Below, piece by piece: positions 1 to 8,634 of a stretch of DNA of 64,000 bases (positions within the stretch are counted from its first letter, which is position 1; each line of letters starts with the position of its first letter). A program made the position numbers and the translations under genes. The notes under the pieces were generated by a model. It saw only the letters and a list, made by a program, of their open reading frames with translations. It was not told the DNA's origin and searched no databases. Source of the DNA: Parasphingorhabdus halotolerans. GTDB taxonomy: Bacteria; Pseudomonadota; Alphaproteobacteria; Sphingomonadales; Sphingomonadaceae. The stretch covers positions 1,736,001-1,800,000 of the forward strand of contig NZ_CP051217.1 in the NCBI RefSeq assembly GCF_012516475.1. Direction: 5' to 3'.

Positions 1-123
1 ATCAACATCATCCACCTCGTAGTGGAACACGTCACTATTTTTGACACAATATGAGCGCACTTCCGGCAAGATTGACCGGTTCCCGGTCGAATTTGGATTG
101 GATAGTAACGCTACATTGGCCAT
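1..123 (-). CDS. diacylglycerol/lipid kinase family protein, N-terminal fragment
   Basis: An open frame begins with ATG at 123 and runs off the left edge, giving 41 codons without a stop. The peptide starts M-A-N-V-A-L-L-S-N-P-N-S-T-G-N and continues to F-H-Y-E-V-D-D-V-D. A short strand followed by an N-P-x-S/G-x-G-N turn is how the catalytic domain of diacylglycerol and sphingoid-base kinases begins; these phosphorylate lipid hydroxyls with ATP at the membrane. It follows the DUF2141 gene by 34 bases on the same strand, so the two probably form one transcript. The family call rests on only 41 residues, so it is tentative; the coding frame itself looks real. Confidence 0.55.
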   Translation of the reverse strand, partial: MANVALLSNPNSTGNRSILPEVRSYCVKNSDVFHYEVDDVD

Positions 124-157
124 TATTTCGTGCCCGTTCCCCGGTAATATATGCCCG

Positions 158-640
158 TCACATATATTTCATTGTGATATTGATAGATTTGACGCCGTTG
201 CCGACGGAAAAGGCTGTTTTCTTGTAACTCGGCTTGCCAAGATTAAAGATATTGATGCTCGGATTGTTCGACATGCCACCGCCATCGGACGAAATATCGG
301 TCTTGCCATTACCATTCACGTCGTGGCGGATAGCAATACCATAAGTGCCCGCGTTGTTTATCGGCATACAAAACGTCATCGAACCCGCTTTGGCAGGAAC
401 TTCAATGCGGTGCAGCCAGGCGCCGCTTTTCAACCATTCTTCCTTGGTTCCACGATAGCTCTGCACCCGTAATTTTCCGGATGATTCCTTGATACCACTC
501 ACGTTCACCAGCACAGCAGGTCCATTTCCGGATCGGCACTGGTTCATATTATTGGAAATTGTTTGACCTGCAGAAAGCGCTGTAACAGGCGCTACAAGAA
601 GGGCGGTTGAAAGGGCTATTGGTGCCGCAAATTTCAACAT
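158..640 (-). CDS. DUF2141 domain exported protein
   Basis: A 160-residue protein with a clear signal peptide (M-L-K-F-A-A-P-I-A-L..., probable cleavage after A-L-S-A) and a DUF2141 domain, recognisable by K-L-R-V-Q-S-Y, the G-x-Y-G-I-A-I-R-H-D-V-N-G-N-G-K core and the I-N-I-F-N-L-G segment. The family is periplasmic or secreted and of unknown biochemical role; the D-V-N-G-N-G-K-x-D stretch resembles a calcium-binding loop. The frame is open ten codons further up to 670, but I chose ATG 640 because AGGAG lies 10 bases before it and the signal peptide then starts at once. It is divergent from lptF and probably cotranscribed with the lipid-kinase gene. Confidence 0.85.
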   Translation of the reverse strand: MLKFAAPIALSTALLVAPVTALSAGQTISNNMNQCRSGNGPAVLVNVSGIKESSGKLRVQSYRGTKEEWLKSGAWLHRIEVPAKAGSMTFCMPINNAGTYGIAIRHDVNGNGKTDISSDGGGMSNNPSINIFNLGKPSYKKTAFSVGNGVKSINITMKYM

Positions 641-763
641 GACGAATATACTCCTAGTCGTTATACCCACGTCAACTCCGGCGGGTAAGAGAATCAGCCC
701 CCTGAATGCTTATCGATATGGATTCGATTTGCGGCAGAAACATGGTGAGAGGGCGACAACAAG

Positions 764-1975
764 TTGAAATTCCTGACTTCTACTGATCGTTACATCGCCA
801 AATTGATTGCTTTGCCCCTTATCGGGACACTGGTGATCTCGGCGATGTTGCTGGTGCTGGAAAAAATGCTGCGGCTATTTGATTTCGTCGCAGCAGAAGG
901 CGGCCCGGTAAGCGTGGTCTGGCGGATGCTGGCCAACCTCATCCCCGAATATCTCTCGCTTGGCATCCCGATCGGGCTGTTACTCGGAATATTGCTCGCA
1001 TTCAGAAAACTGGCGCTGAGCTCGGAGCTCGATGTTTTTCGGGCAGTTGGTCAAGGATATGGGCGGCTTTTGCGGGTGCCCTATATGTATGCCGTCGCGC
1101 TGATGATGGTCAACCTGCTGCTGGTCGGTTTCGTCCAGCCGCTATCGCGCTATTATTACGAAGAATTGCGGTTTGAACTGCGATCCGGTGCGCTTGGCGC
1201 TTCGATCAAGGTCGGTGAATTCACCAGTCTGGGCAAAAAAATGACGATGCGGATTGAGGAAAGCCGCGACAATGGCACCAAATTGAGCGGAATGTTTGTC
1301 CGGGCTGAGAATTCCAAGGGACAGACCGTTTCGGTAACCGCAAAAAACGGCCAGTTTCTGGCAACCGATGATCCGGACACGATCATCCTGCGCCTGTCCA
1401 ACGGTGTACTCATCCACGATGCGCCCAATTATGAAAAGCCGAGAATATTAAGTTTTAGCAGTCATGATCTGCCGATTGCTCTGCCGGATATCGCCTCTTT
1501 TCGATCTCGCGGTGGCAAGGATCTGGAATATACTATTCCCGAACTGGTCCGGGTTGGATCCGATGAACGAAGACCGGAAACCGAACGCAATGAAAGCCGC
1601 GCAAATTTTCACTTCCGGATGGTGGAGGTGGTTATGATGATGCTCATGCCGCTATTGGCGCTCGCACTTGCGATACCGCCCAAACGCTCGACATCAGCGC
1701 TTGGCGTGTTCCTCTCAATCGTGATGATTGTGACCTATCACAAACTCAATGAATATGGCGAGGATATTGGTTCGCTCGGGATTGTCGATCCGATCATCGC
1801 TCTATGGCTTCCGTTTCTGCTATTTGCAGGGCTGATTATCTGGATGTACTATATCGTCGCACATGTTCCAGGCGGGCAACCGATTGGTGCCCTCGAAAAA
1901 GGATTCTCGAAATTTGGAGGGGTCTTCAAGGGCTTGCTCAATTTCAATCGAAAGCGCGCCAATGTCACGGATTGA
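764..1975 (+). CDS. lptF: LPS export ABC transporter permease LptF
   Basis: A 403-residue inner-membrane permease that, with LptG and the ATPase LptB, extracts lipopolysaccharide from the inner membrane and passes it to LptC and the periplasmic bridge. It has the family layout: membrane segments at about 15-35, 55-80 and 100-120, a periplasmic beta-jellyroll domain from about 130 to 270, and three C-terminal membrane segments. The start is TTG at 764; M-K-F-L-T-S-T-D-R-Y-I-A-K matches how the family begins. lptG follows 36 bases downstream, so the pair is an operon. LptF was assigned over LptG by gene order and by the better fit of the next gene to LptG. Confidence 0.93.
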   Translation: MKFLTSTDRYIAKLIALPLIGTLVISAMLLVLEKMLRLFDFVAAEGGPVSVVWRMLANLIPEYLSLGIPIGLLLGILLAFRKLALSSELDVFRAVGQGYGRLLRVPYMYAVALMMVNLLLVGFVQPLSRYYYEELRFELRSGALGASIKVGEFTSLGKKMTMRIEESRDNGTKLSGMFVRAENSKGQTVSVTAKNGQFLATDDPDTIILRLSNGVLIHDAPNYEKPRILSFSSHDLPIALPDIASFRSRGGKDLEYTIPELVRVGSDERRPETERNESRANFHFRMVEVVMMMLMPLLALALAIPPKRSTSALGVFLSIVMIVTYHKLNEYGEDIGSLGIVDPIIALWLPFLLFAGLIIWMYYIVAHVPGGQPIGALEKGFSKFGGVFKGLLNFNRKRANVTD

Positions 1976-2011
1976 TGAATTGAAGCAAGCCAGTAGAGAA
2001 CGACTTTAGCT

Positions 2012-3100
2012 ATGGATTTTTTTCCTTCCCGCACGCTTGCCTTTTACATGGCCAAGATGTTCCTGATCCGCATTTTCAGCGTCGTAGCCTTGCTCGTGCT
2101 GGTGCTGATGTCGCTGGACCTGCTTGGTCAAAGCGGTAAAATCCTAGCCTTTCAAGGCAACGGCGAAGCCGAGCTGTGGACCTATGTATCGCTAAGAGCA
2201 CCGCAGATTATTGCCTTTGCTTTGCCCTTTTCCGTGCTGCTTGGCACATTAATCACGCTCGCAACATTGAACCAGAATAGCGAAGTTGTTTCGATGAAAG
2301 CGGGCGGCCTTTCTGCTCACCAGATTCTTGCACCACTTATCGTCACCAGCTTGCTTGTTGCGATTAGTTCGTTCCTGTTCAACGAAACGGTTGTGGCACC
2401 GGCGACCGCTACGCTCTCCGCTTGGGAGAAGGTGGAATTCGGCCCCATTCCCAGGGAAAGCAATGTCAAAACCAACGTGTGGGTCAAAGATGGCAATAAT
2501 CTGGTCAACGCCAAGGTCGTTGCAGGGCGCGGCAAAAATGTTGTTCTTCGGGATATCACTGTATTCAGTCGCTCGGAAAACGATCTGCGCAGCCTGTTGC
2601 ATGCCGACGAAGGCCGATATACCGGCCAATCATGGACGATTACAGGCGTAACCCGATTTGATGTCGCCACTGGCACCGAACAAAAACAGGATCAACTCAC
2701 TATTGGCGAGACCCTTCGTCCCGACCAATTCACGCTGTCCAGTGTAAATGCGGAAGGTCTGACATTGCCGCAGCTGAAAACCGCTATTGATGATCTGAAA
2801 GCGGCTGGCCGGCCTACGATGAGCCTGGAAGCCAGCATGTGGCATAAAATATCTGGCCCGCTATCAGCGATGCTCATGCCGCTCCTCGGCGCGGTCGCGG
2901 CATTCGGATTGGCTCGCTCCGGCCAGCTATTTCTTCGCGCCGTGATCGGTATGGCGCTTGGCTTTGCCTTTTTTGTTGCAGACAATTTCTCGCTGGCGAT
3001 GGGTAATATCGGCGCTTACCCACCGTTTCTCGCAGCATGGGCACCGTTTATTTTGTTCTTTCTGATCGGCGAGACTGTGCTTGTTCGCACCGAAGAATAA
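2012..3100 (+). CDS. lptG: LPS export ABC transporter permease LptG
   Basis: A 362-residue partner of LptF in the LptB2FG lipopolysaccharide extractor. It begins M-D-F-F-P-S-R-T-L-A-F-Y-M-A-K and has the characteristic first helix ending near S-L-D-L-L-G-Q-S-G-K. The T-L-N-Q-N-S-E-V-V-S-M-K-A-G-G coupling region is present at about 86-100, followed by a periplasmic domain to about residue 260 and three final membrane segments. The length is normal for the family. It ends just before a REP-like repeat that separates it from the convergent desaturase gene. Confidence 0.93.
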   Translation: MDFFPSRTLAFYMAKMFLIRIFSVVALLVLVLMSLDLLGQSGKILAFQGNGEAELWTYVSLRAPQIIAFALPFSVLLGTLITLATLNQNSEVVSMKAGGLSAHQILAPLIVTSLLVAISSFLFNETVVAPATATLSAWEKVEFGPIPRESNVKTNVWVKDGNNLVNAKVVAGRGKNVVLRDITVFSRSENDLRSLLHADEGRYTGQSWTITGVTRFDVATGTEQKQDQLTIGETLRPDQFTLSSVNAEGLTLPQLKTAIDDLKAAGRPTMSLEASMWHKISGPLSAMLMPLLGAVAAFGLARSGQLFLRAVIGMALGFAFFVADNFSLAMGNIGAYPPFLAAWAPFILFFLIGETVLVRTEE

Positions 3101-3123
3101 GGGCCACACCGCTTAAGGTCACC

Positions 3124-3204
3124 ATTCGTCCAGAGCCTGTCGACGGATTCTCCGGTCTGCGAATTAGCCTAAAGCTGTTCTTCGACAAGCTCAGCGCGAA
3201 CGGA
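3124..3204. repeat. REP-like inverted repeat, tcgaag family (degenerate)
   Basis: Two diverged arms, CGTCCAGAGCCTGTCGACGG on the left and TTCGACAAGCTCAGCGCGAA on the right, face each other in the gap between convergent lptG and the desaturase. They match the repeats near 7272, 26497 and 61647. This is the most decayed copy in the window. Confidence 0.7.
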
Positions 3205-3232
3205 ATGTCAACTGCGCTATCGTGCCTGGAAA

Positions 3233-4336
3233 CTAAGCCCTGCCGGCGCTCCCGCGCACCAATCCAATCACTAGCCGCGACAGGCTGCCATGGTTGGAGC
3301 GGTAAAAATTGGACTCTTTAGGGAGTGCATTGGAAATGCGCCGATGCGCTTCCCCCAGCGAATGGTATGGCACACCGGGAAGCAGATGGTGGAGCCCATG
3401 ATAACGCAGGCCCACCGGTGCCCAAAGCGCTGGCAAGGTGCCCGGTGGAGGAACATTCACACTATCGAGATATTGCGCAGTGACACTCATTTCTTCGCCG
3501 TCATTTTCCCAAAGATGCGCAACAAGAGTGCGGATTTGGTTGAGCACAACGCTGCCAGACATAACGGCAAGGAAAATCAAAAACGCACGCAAAGGAATGA
3601 CGTTCATCGCGATCATCGCCAGGAGACTTACGGCCCAGATGCTTGCAGCGATTTCGCAGGCCAGCCATTGCCGCTTCAAATCCCCTTCCGGCGGTTTGCG
3701 ACGGAAGTCTGGATTGATCACAAGCCCTGAATAGCGCTCAACCACAATCTTGCGCAACGGCGGAATGATCGCCGACAGTGGCGACAGCACAGCATAGCGA
3801 ACTAACAGCGCAATCGGCGCGAGCGAGGCGGCAACCACAAATAGCGGTACGCTCCAAGGCTTCATCAAAGCCAGGGGCAGATATTCGGGATCTTCTTTCG
3901 TGCCGTATTTCTTGGTACGATGATGCATGCTGTGCACGCCTTCGTACATGAACGAGGGGATTAGCATCGGCACGCCAAATAGCGCATTCCAGGCGAAGTG
4001 AAACCATGGCAGGGCATTGCGCCGTACATGGGTCAGTTCATGGATGAAGCTTCCAGCGCGATACAGCGCCAATATGGCGATAATTCCAAATGCAACGGCC
4101 AGTCCAATCTTGGCGCTACCTATCGCCCCCAACAGCGCGCCATAGCCGACAATGATCGACGCCAGAAAGTCTGCCCAATAAATGGCGGGGCGCGGCGCGT
4201 TAAGGTCCCGCGTCACTTTAGCTGCTGTGCGGATCAGCTCATTGTCTTCGCCAGTTCTCGAAGACGTAACGCGTGCAGAACCCTTGGCCAGTTTTCCAGC
4301 CGGTGGTTCGTTTGCAGTAAATGCCGTGGAATCCAT
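3233..4336 (-). CDS. membrane fatty acid desaturase family protein
   Basis: A 367-residue integral membrane di-iron enzyme of the fatty acid desaturase/hydroxylase superfamily. All three histidine boxes are present: H-E-L-T-H at 99-103, H-S-M-H-H at 135-139, and H-G-L-H-H at 313-317. Hydrophobic segments surround residues 55-95, 115-130 and 185-215. The substrate cannot be read from the sequence; an acyl lipid or carotenoid is possible. The frame is open to 4426, but ATG 4336 is preferred because the extra 30 residues look like untranslated leader. It is divergent from the GNAT-like gene at 4494. Confidence 0.85.
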   Translation of the reverse strand: MDSTAFTANEPPAGKLAKGSARVTSSRTGEDNELIRTAAKVTRDLNAPRPAIYWADFLASIIVGYGALLGAIGSAKIGLAVAFGIIAILALYRAGSFIHELTHVRRNALPWFHFAWNALFGVPMLIPSFMYEGVHSMHHRTKKYGTKEDPEYLPLALMKPWSVPLFVVAASLAPIALLVRYAVLSPLSAIIPPLRKIVVERYSGLVINPDFRRKPPEGDLKRQWLACEIAASIWAVSLLAMIAMNVIPLRAFLIFLAVMSGSVVLNQIRTLVAHLWENDGEEMSVTAQYLDSVNVPPPGTLPALWAPVGLRYHGLHHLLPGVPYHSLGEAHRRISNALPKESNFYRSNHGSLSRLVIGLVRGSAGRA

Positions 4337-4493
4337 AAGTATCCGTTTGTTGTTTGGCTGCCTTAAGCAGTATTTCGTGGCAAGATAATGGCAAGGCCGT
4401 GATTGCAGTCCGGCGCTAATCCTCATGCTGGCCTTGACATTTCAGCGCGATTAACGCCACAGCCACGCAAGTTTTCTAGAAAGATTAATTGCT

Positions 4494-5696
4494 GTGGCGA
4501 AAACGGATATAGTCATTCAACCGGTCACAACCAAGGGCCAGAAAAAAGCTTTCGTCGAGCTTGCCTATCGGCTCAATGCCAATGATCCGGCATGGATACC
4601 GCCACTCAAATCAGAGGTTTACGCACTCCTTAGCCCTACGAAAAATCCCTTTTTCGAGCATGCCACTGTGCAGTTTTTTCTGGCATTGCAAGGTGGTGCG
4701 CCAGTCGGACGGATTAGCGCTCATATCGATCATCTCGCGCTGGAACAGCCGCCGGAACAAGGAATGGGGCCGGGCACGGGCAATTGGGGATTGCTCGAGG
4801 CGGCAGACGAAGATGTTTCCCGCATCCTCATCAATACAGCAGAAAACTGGCTGCGGGACCAAGGCATGCGCCGCGTGCTGGCTCCGCTCAGCATGTCGGT
4901 GTGGGAGGAACCGGGCCTTCTGACATTCGGTCATGACCAGCGACCAACGATCATGATGGGGCACCACAATGCGGCCTATGAGGGCTGGATCGAATCGAGC
5001 GGTTACCGATCGGTCAAAAAACTGCAAACCTATGCCGTACCGGTCACAGAAGGCTTTCCCGAACTCATCAACCGCATCGTTGCGTCGGGTGAACGCAACA
5101 GAAAGCTGGTGATCCGGAAAGTGGACAAGAAGCATTTTGACCGGGATGCCGAGATCATCATGGGCCTGCTCAATGATGCTTGGTCAAGCAACTGGGGTTT
5201 TGTGCCGTTCACCGACCGCGAGATCGAACATGCCGGCAAAAATCTCGGCAAGATCGTCTATGAAGAGATTAATATGATCGCCGAGATTGAAGGCGAACCG
5301 GTAGCCTTCATGATGACGTTGCCTGACCTCAACGAAGTTATCAAAGACATGAACGGCAAGCTTCTCCCGTTTAATTGGGCGAAACTCCTTTGGTGGCTAA
5401 AACGCCCCAAAGCAAAAACCATGCGCGTCCCGCTGATGGGCGTAAAAAAGGAGCTGCAAAACAGTCGCCTTGCCAGCCAGATGGCGTTCATGATGATCGA
5501 ATATATCCGTCGCAACGCCATTGAGAAATTTGGCACGGAACGCGGCGAAATCGGCTGGATACTGGAAGATAACAAGGGAATGATCGCCATCGCCAAGGCG
5601 CTGAATGCGGAGCTAAATCGCGAATATACAATGTATGAAAAGGCGCTCTATGGCGATGCCGTTAGCGAAGAAAAAACTTCGCCGATTCTGCCCTGA
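4494..5696 (+). CDS. GNAT-fold acyltransferase-like protein
   Basis: A 400-residue cytoplasmic protein with a GTG start. It belongs to an alphaproteobacterial family with N-terminal Y-R-L-N-A-N-D-P-A-W-I-P-P-L, a central N-P-F-F-E-H-A segment, G-P-G-T-G-N-W-G near 97, and a C-terminal N-acyltransferase-like half. Databases often label such proteins dATP pyrophosphohydrolase or N-acetyltransferase, neither well founded. The reaction is unknown. It is divergent from the desaturase, so a shared lipid role is possible but only inferred. Its 3' end overlaps the convergent alpha/beta hydrolase remnant by 35 bases. Confidence 0.75.
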   Translation: MAKTDIVIQPVTTKGQKKAFVELAYRLNANDPAWIPPLKSEVYALLSPTKNPFFEHATVQFFLALQGGAPVGRISAHIDHLALEQPPEQGMGPGTGNWGLLEAADEDVSRILINTAENWLRDQGMRRVLAPLSMSVWEEPGLLTFGHDQRPTIMMGHHNAAYEGWIESSGYRSVKKLQTYAVPVTEGFPELINRIVASGERNRKLVIRKVDKKHFDRDAEIIMGLLNDAWSSNWGFVPFTDREIEHAGKNLGKIVYEEINMIAEIEGEPVAFMMTLPDLNEVIKDMNGKLLPFNWAKLLWWLKRPKAKTMRVPLMGVKKELQNSRLASQMAFMMIEYIRRNAIEKFGTERGEIGWILEDNKGMIAIAKALNAELNREYTMYEKALYGDAVSEEKTSPILP

Positions 5697-6494
5697 TAAT
5701 CTCATCAATCCCCCGCTCCCATAAATCGTTATGGCCACCGTTTCTCATCGGAACAGCGGTTTTGGGTTGATCCGCTGCATCGAACAGCTTCTGTCCCATT
5801 GAGAAAGGAATAAGTTCGTCTGCAGTGCCATGAATCCAGACCAGAGGCATATTAATCTGCCTGATCCGGTCAATTGACGGATACTTGTTTTTCGAGAGCA
5901 TCTTCGCGGGCAAAAAAGGGAACTGCTTTTGCGCCATATCGTCGATCCCGGTATAGGCTGCCTCTAATATCAATCCGGCGGCCGAATTCTTCGATGCCAA
6001 CCAAACAGCGGGGCCAGTACCAAGAGATTGTCCAACGATAATTATGCGCTCTGCTGCGATACCTTTAGCCAATAGCCAATCATAGTTCGCCTGCGCGGTT
6101 AAATATAATCCTTCTTCGCTGGGGCTGCCAACGTTCCCCCATAGCCCGGATAACCCACGCCAAGCACTCCCGAACCATTTTGCGCCAGCGCGCGATAAAG
6201 CGGAATGCGATGATAATGCGATCCGGCATTTCCATGAAGATGCATGAAAACAGGCCGGGTTTGATCCGTTGGCGGCTTCCACAATGAAGTTGTTTTACTT
6301 TCGCCTTCGCTGGTGATGGTAACAGCGGTGAAATCGGTTCTGGCAAGCTGAGCGCTGCTCGGAACTTCTTGATCGGGGATATAGAGAAAGCTGTTCTGAA
6401 ACAGATAGACTATGACAAGCATACCCAAATAAAGGCTGGCCACGAACAGCAATCCATTCCACAGCACTTTTTTCAATAATCCAGTTCCACCCAT
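5662..6494 (-). pseudogene. membrane-anchored alpha/beta hydrolase, single frameshift
   Basis: Two overlapping frames together make one complete serine hydrolase. The first (start 6494) gives an N-terminal membrane anchor (about residues 8-30), the H-L-H-G-N-A-G oxyanion strand and G-V-G-Y-P-G-Y-G-G, then runs into a stop at 6099. The second continues with N-V-G-S-P-S-E-E-G-L, the nucleophile elbow G-Q-S-L-G, an H-G-T-A-D-E-L acid segment and a G-G-H-N-D-L histidine. The break falls at a run of five C at 6136-6140; one extra base there would restore 277 residues, the usual length. It overlaps the xthA stop by 22 bases, suggesting translational coupling. It is either a decayed gene or a homopolymer error. 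Confidence 0.85.
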
Positions 6495-7261
6495 GTCGGC
6501 GCATGGTCGCTGGCTTTTTCGCGTCCGCGATGCTCTTTATCGACGCCACAGCTTTTTAGGCGATCCGCTGCTAGAGGACTAAGCAGCAAGTGATCGATGC
6601 GGAAACCCTGGTCGCGCTGCCAGCCGCCGCTGCGATAATCCCAGTAGGTCCAGATATTGCCCTGCGGATAGGTAAGGCCCAGCGGATCGGTCCAGCCATC
6701 GTTCAACATGCGCTGATAGCCCGCCCGGCTTTCAGGCTGCATCAGCGCATCATTCTGCATCGCTTTCACCGAGAAAACATCATTATCGCGCGGGATGACG
6801 TTATAATCACCAGCTAACACTGCGGGAATTTCTTCTTCCCAGATTTCTGCGGCACGATCGCGCAGCCGCTTCATCCAGCGCAGCTTGAAGTCAAATTTGG
6901 GACCGGGATGCGGATTTCCGTTGGGCAGATAGATGCTCGCAATCCGCACGCTCCTGCCGCCTGCGCCTTTAACGTTGGCTTCGAGATAACGACTATGCTC
7001 ATCTTCCGGTTCACCATTGAGGCCGCGCTTGGTCTCTCCCGGCTGCTGATCGCGCGTCAATATCGCGACACCGTTAAAACTTTTCTGCCCATGCCAGATT
7101 GCGCCATAGCCGATTTTCTCAAATTCTGCGGCTGGAAAGCCTTCATCCTGTGTCTTGATTTCCTGCAGGCAGGCGACGTCAGGCTTGGTTTCTTCCAGCC
7201 ATTCCAGCAGACGCGGCAAACGTGCTTTTATTCCGTTGATGTTGAAGCTGGCGATGCGCAT
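6473..7261 (-). CDS. xthA: exodeoxyribonuclease III
   Basis: A 262-residue AP endonuclease and 3'-5' exonuclease for base-excision repair, cytoplasmic. The endonuclease/exonuclease/phosphatase fold is clear: N7 in the opening F-N-I-N-G-I motif, E34 in L-Q-E-I-K-T, D152 and N154 in G-D-Y-N-V-I-P, D223 in R-I-D-H, and the final S-D-H pair (D252, H253). The length matches the family. It lies downstream of erpA, separated by a REP-like repeat. Confidence 0.95.
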   Translation of the reverse strand: MRIASFNINGIKARLPRLLEWLEETKPDVACLQEIKTQDEGFPAAEFEKIGYGAIWHGQKSFNGVAILTRDQQPGETKRGLNGEPEDEHSRYLEANVKGAGGRSVRIASIYLPNGNPHPGPKFDFKLRWMKRLRDRAAEIWEEEIPAVLAGDYNVIPRDNDVFSVKAMQNDALMQPESRAGYQRMLNDGWTDPLGLTYPQGNIWTYWDYRSGGWQRDQGFRIDHLLLSPLAADRLKSCGVDKEHRGREKASDHAPTWVELDY

Positions 7262-7271
7262 ATCAGCGTCT

Positions 7272-7346
7272 TTCCGTTGGTCCTGAGCCTGTCGAAGGAC
7301 GTTTCAAGACCATAAGCGCACTTCTACAAGCTCAGTGCTAACGGAG
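7272..7346. repeat. REP-like inverted repeat, tcgaag family
   Basis: The left arm, GTCCTGAGCCTGTCGAAGGA plus a terminal C, is itself a small hairpin with GTCCT pairing AGGAC. The right arm, TTCTACAAGCTCAGTGCTAA, is diverged. The element fills the gap between erpA and xthA. Confidence 0.75.
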
Positions 7347-7359
7347 TGCTGCCAATCGT

Positions 7360-7710
7360 TCAAACGGAGAAGCTCGAACCGCAGCCACAACCGGATGCAG
7401 CATTGGGATTAGTTACCTGAAACGCGCTGCCACCTAGCGATTCAACAAAATCAACAGCACTGCCGCGCACCAGATCAAGGCTGATCTCGTCAACAACCAG
7501 CGTCACGCCCGATTCAACCGCAGTCACATCGTCCGATTCCACTGCCTCGGCCAGTTCAAATTTATATTGAAAACCCGAACAGCCGCCACCTTCTACCGCG
7601 AGTCGCAGCATAGCTGGCTTACCTTGCTTTTCCGCAATGGCCGCCACGCGTTTTGCCGCGCTGGGAGTCAGGAATATTTCCTGTTCGGATGTGTCGAGTG
7701 CCTGGGTCAT
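7360..7710 (-). CDS. erpA: iron-sulfur cluster insertion protein ErpA
   Basis: A 116-residue A-type Fe-S carrier that hands clusters to apo-proteins in the cytoplasm. The three ligand cysteines are present: C44 in G-G-G-C-S-G-F-Q-Y, and C108 and C110 in the terminal A-S-G-C-G-C-G-S-S-F. The sequence between them is the standard HesB/IscA fold. A-type carriers are hard to separate from IscA by sequence; the N-V-x-N-P-N-A and lone genomic placement (no isc/suf genes in the window) favour ErpA. A terminator-like hairpin separates it from the upstream M23 gene. Confidence 0.88.
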   Translation of the reverse strand: MTQALDTSEQEIFLTPSAAKRVAAIAEKQGKPAMLRLAVEGGGCSGFQYKFELAEAVESDDVTAVESGVTLVVDEISLDLVRGSAVDFVESLGGSAFQVTNPNAASGCGCGSSFSV

Positions 7711-7731
7711 ATCTTTAAGATAGGGATTATC

Positions 7732-7768
7732 AAAAGGGGCGGCAAGCCTATAACTTGCGCCGCCCCCT
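7732..7768 (-). terminator. Rho-independent terminator after the M23 peptidase gene
   Basis: Read on the minus strand, a GC-rich stem (GGGGCGGC pairing GCCGCCCC, extended by AAG/CTT) closes a seven-base loop and is followed by TTTT. It sits between the stop of the M23 gene and the start of erpA. Confidence 0.7.
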
Positions 7769-7814
7769 TATTGCACCCTCTCCCAAAGGTGTTAGCAATA
7801 TTTTGTTTCTCGGC

Positions 7815-8525
7815 TTATTTCTCGTCCGGGCCGCCCAAAGCGATGTTGCCTTTCGCACCGGGTGCCAGTTTCTGAGCTATCAGAAAATCATTGGATTGCA
7901 TGAATGGAATGGGGTTAACCGCTTCGCCGGCGATACGCACTTCATAATGGAGGTGGCTTCCGGTTGACCGTCCTGTTGAACCCATGAAACCGATTAAATC
8001 GCCGCTTTTCACGCGCGCATTTGGCTCTACGTTAAGACGTGACATATGCCCGTAGCGGGTCTGGATTTCATTGCCGTGGTTGATTTCAATATATTTGCCG
8101 TATCCGCTAACCCATTGGGCTCGTCCTACGATGCCGTCTGCTGTGGCATAAATCGGTGTACCAATCGGACCCGCCATATCAATGCCTTTGTGACGAGCGC
8201 GACGGCCTTTAAACGGATCGGACCGGAAACCGTAGGAGCTGGTGAGCGCAAAATTTTCAACCGGTTTGCGCGACGGGATGGTCAGCTTGACCGGCTGGAC
8301 TTTTCCCTGGCCGGACCAGTTATTAAAAATCATCCGGAAAGCGGGATCTGATTCGCCCAGAGAATTATCCGAAGATGAACTTTTCAAGCTATCTACAGGG
8401 ATACTTGCGGAACTTTCTTCGGCCATAGCCGTTGAAGAAAATGTTAGCGCGGATCCGAAAATTGCGATTGCTGTGAGTTTTGTCACAGTATTTTTAAACA
8501 AACTTACTACATTGTCGGTCATCAA
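7815..8525 (-). CDS. M23 family (LytM) metallopeptidase, exported
   Basis: A 236-residue envelope protein with a signal sequence (hydrophobic about 15-34, A-M-A cleavage site) and a C-terminal LytM peptidase domain. The zinc ligands are H112 and D116 in H-K-G-I-D-M and H193 in H-L-H-Y-E; H160 and H191 fit the catalytic positions. It therefore looks active, probably cutting peptidoglycan cross-links in the periplasm. TTG 8525 is eight bases from AGGAG and ATG 8522 eleven, so TTG is slightly favoured. A short linker of about 60 residues separates signal and domain. Confidence 0.88.
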   Translation of the reverse strand: MMTDNVVSLFKNTVTKLTAIAIFGSALTFSSTAMAEESSASIPVDSLKSSSSDNSLGESDPAFRMIFNNWSGQGKVQPVKLTIPSRKPVENFALTSSYGFRSDPFKGRRARHKGIDMAGPIGTPIYATADGIVGRAQWVSGYGKYIEINHGNEIQTRYGHMSRLNVEPNARVKSGDLIGFMGSTGRSTGSHLHYEVRIAGEAVNPIPFMQSNDFLIAQKLAPGAKGNIALGGPDEK

Positions 8526-8634
8526 GTGATCGACTCCTGTTTCTTGCGACCCGAGCAGCCTCTCGGTTCTTTGGTTTTTGGCAGATACTCTGCCCCCCGT
8601 TGTCTGACCACAGGTGTAAATTCATATTGGTTAA

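Noticed and set aside
41..472. 143-codon frame opposite the DUF2141 gene
   Set aside because: Covers the DUF2141 coding region in antisense and shows no family sequence.
6130..6145. Programmed -1 frameshift in the alpha/beta hydrolase
   Set aside because: The bases around the C5 tract do not form an X-XXY-YYZ heptamer in the needed frame, and no downstream pseudoknot is obvious.
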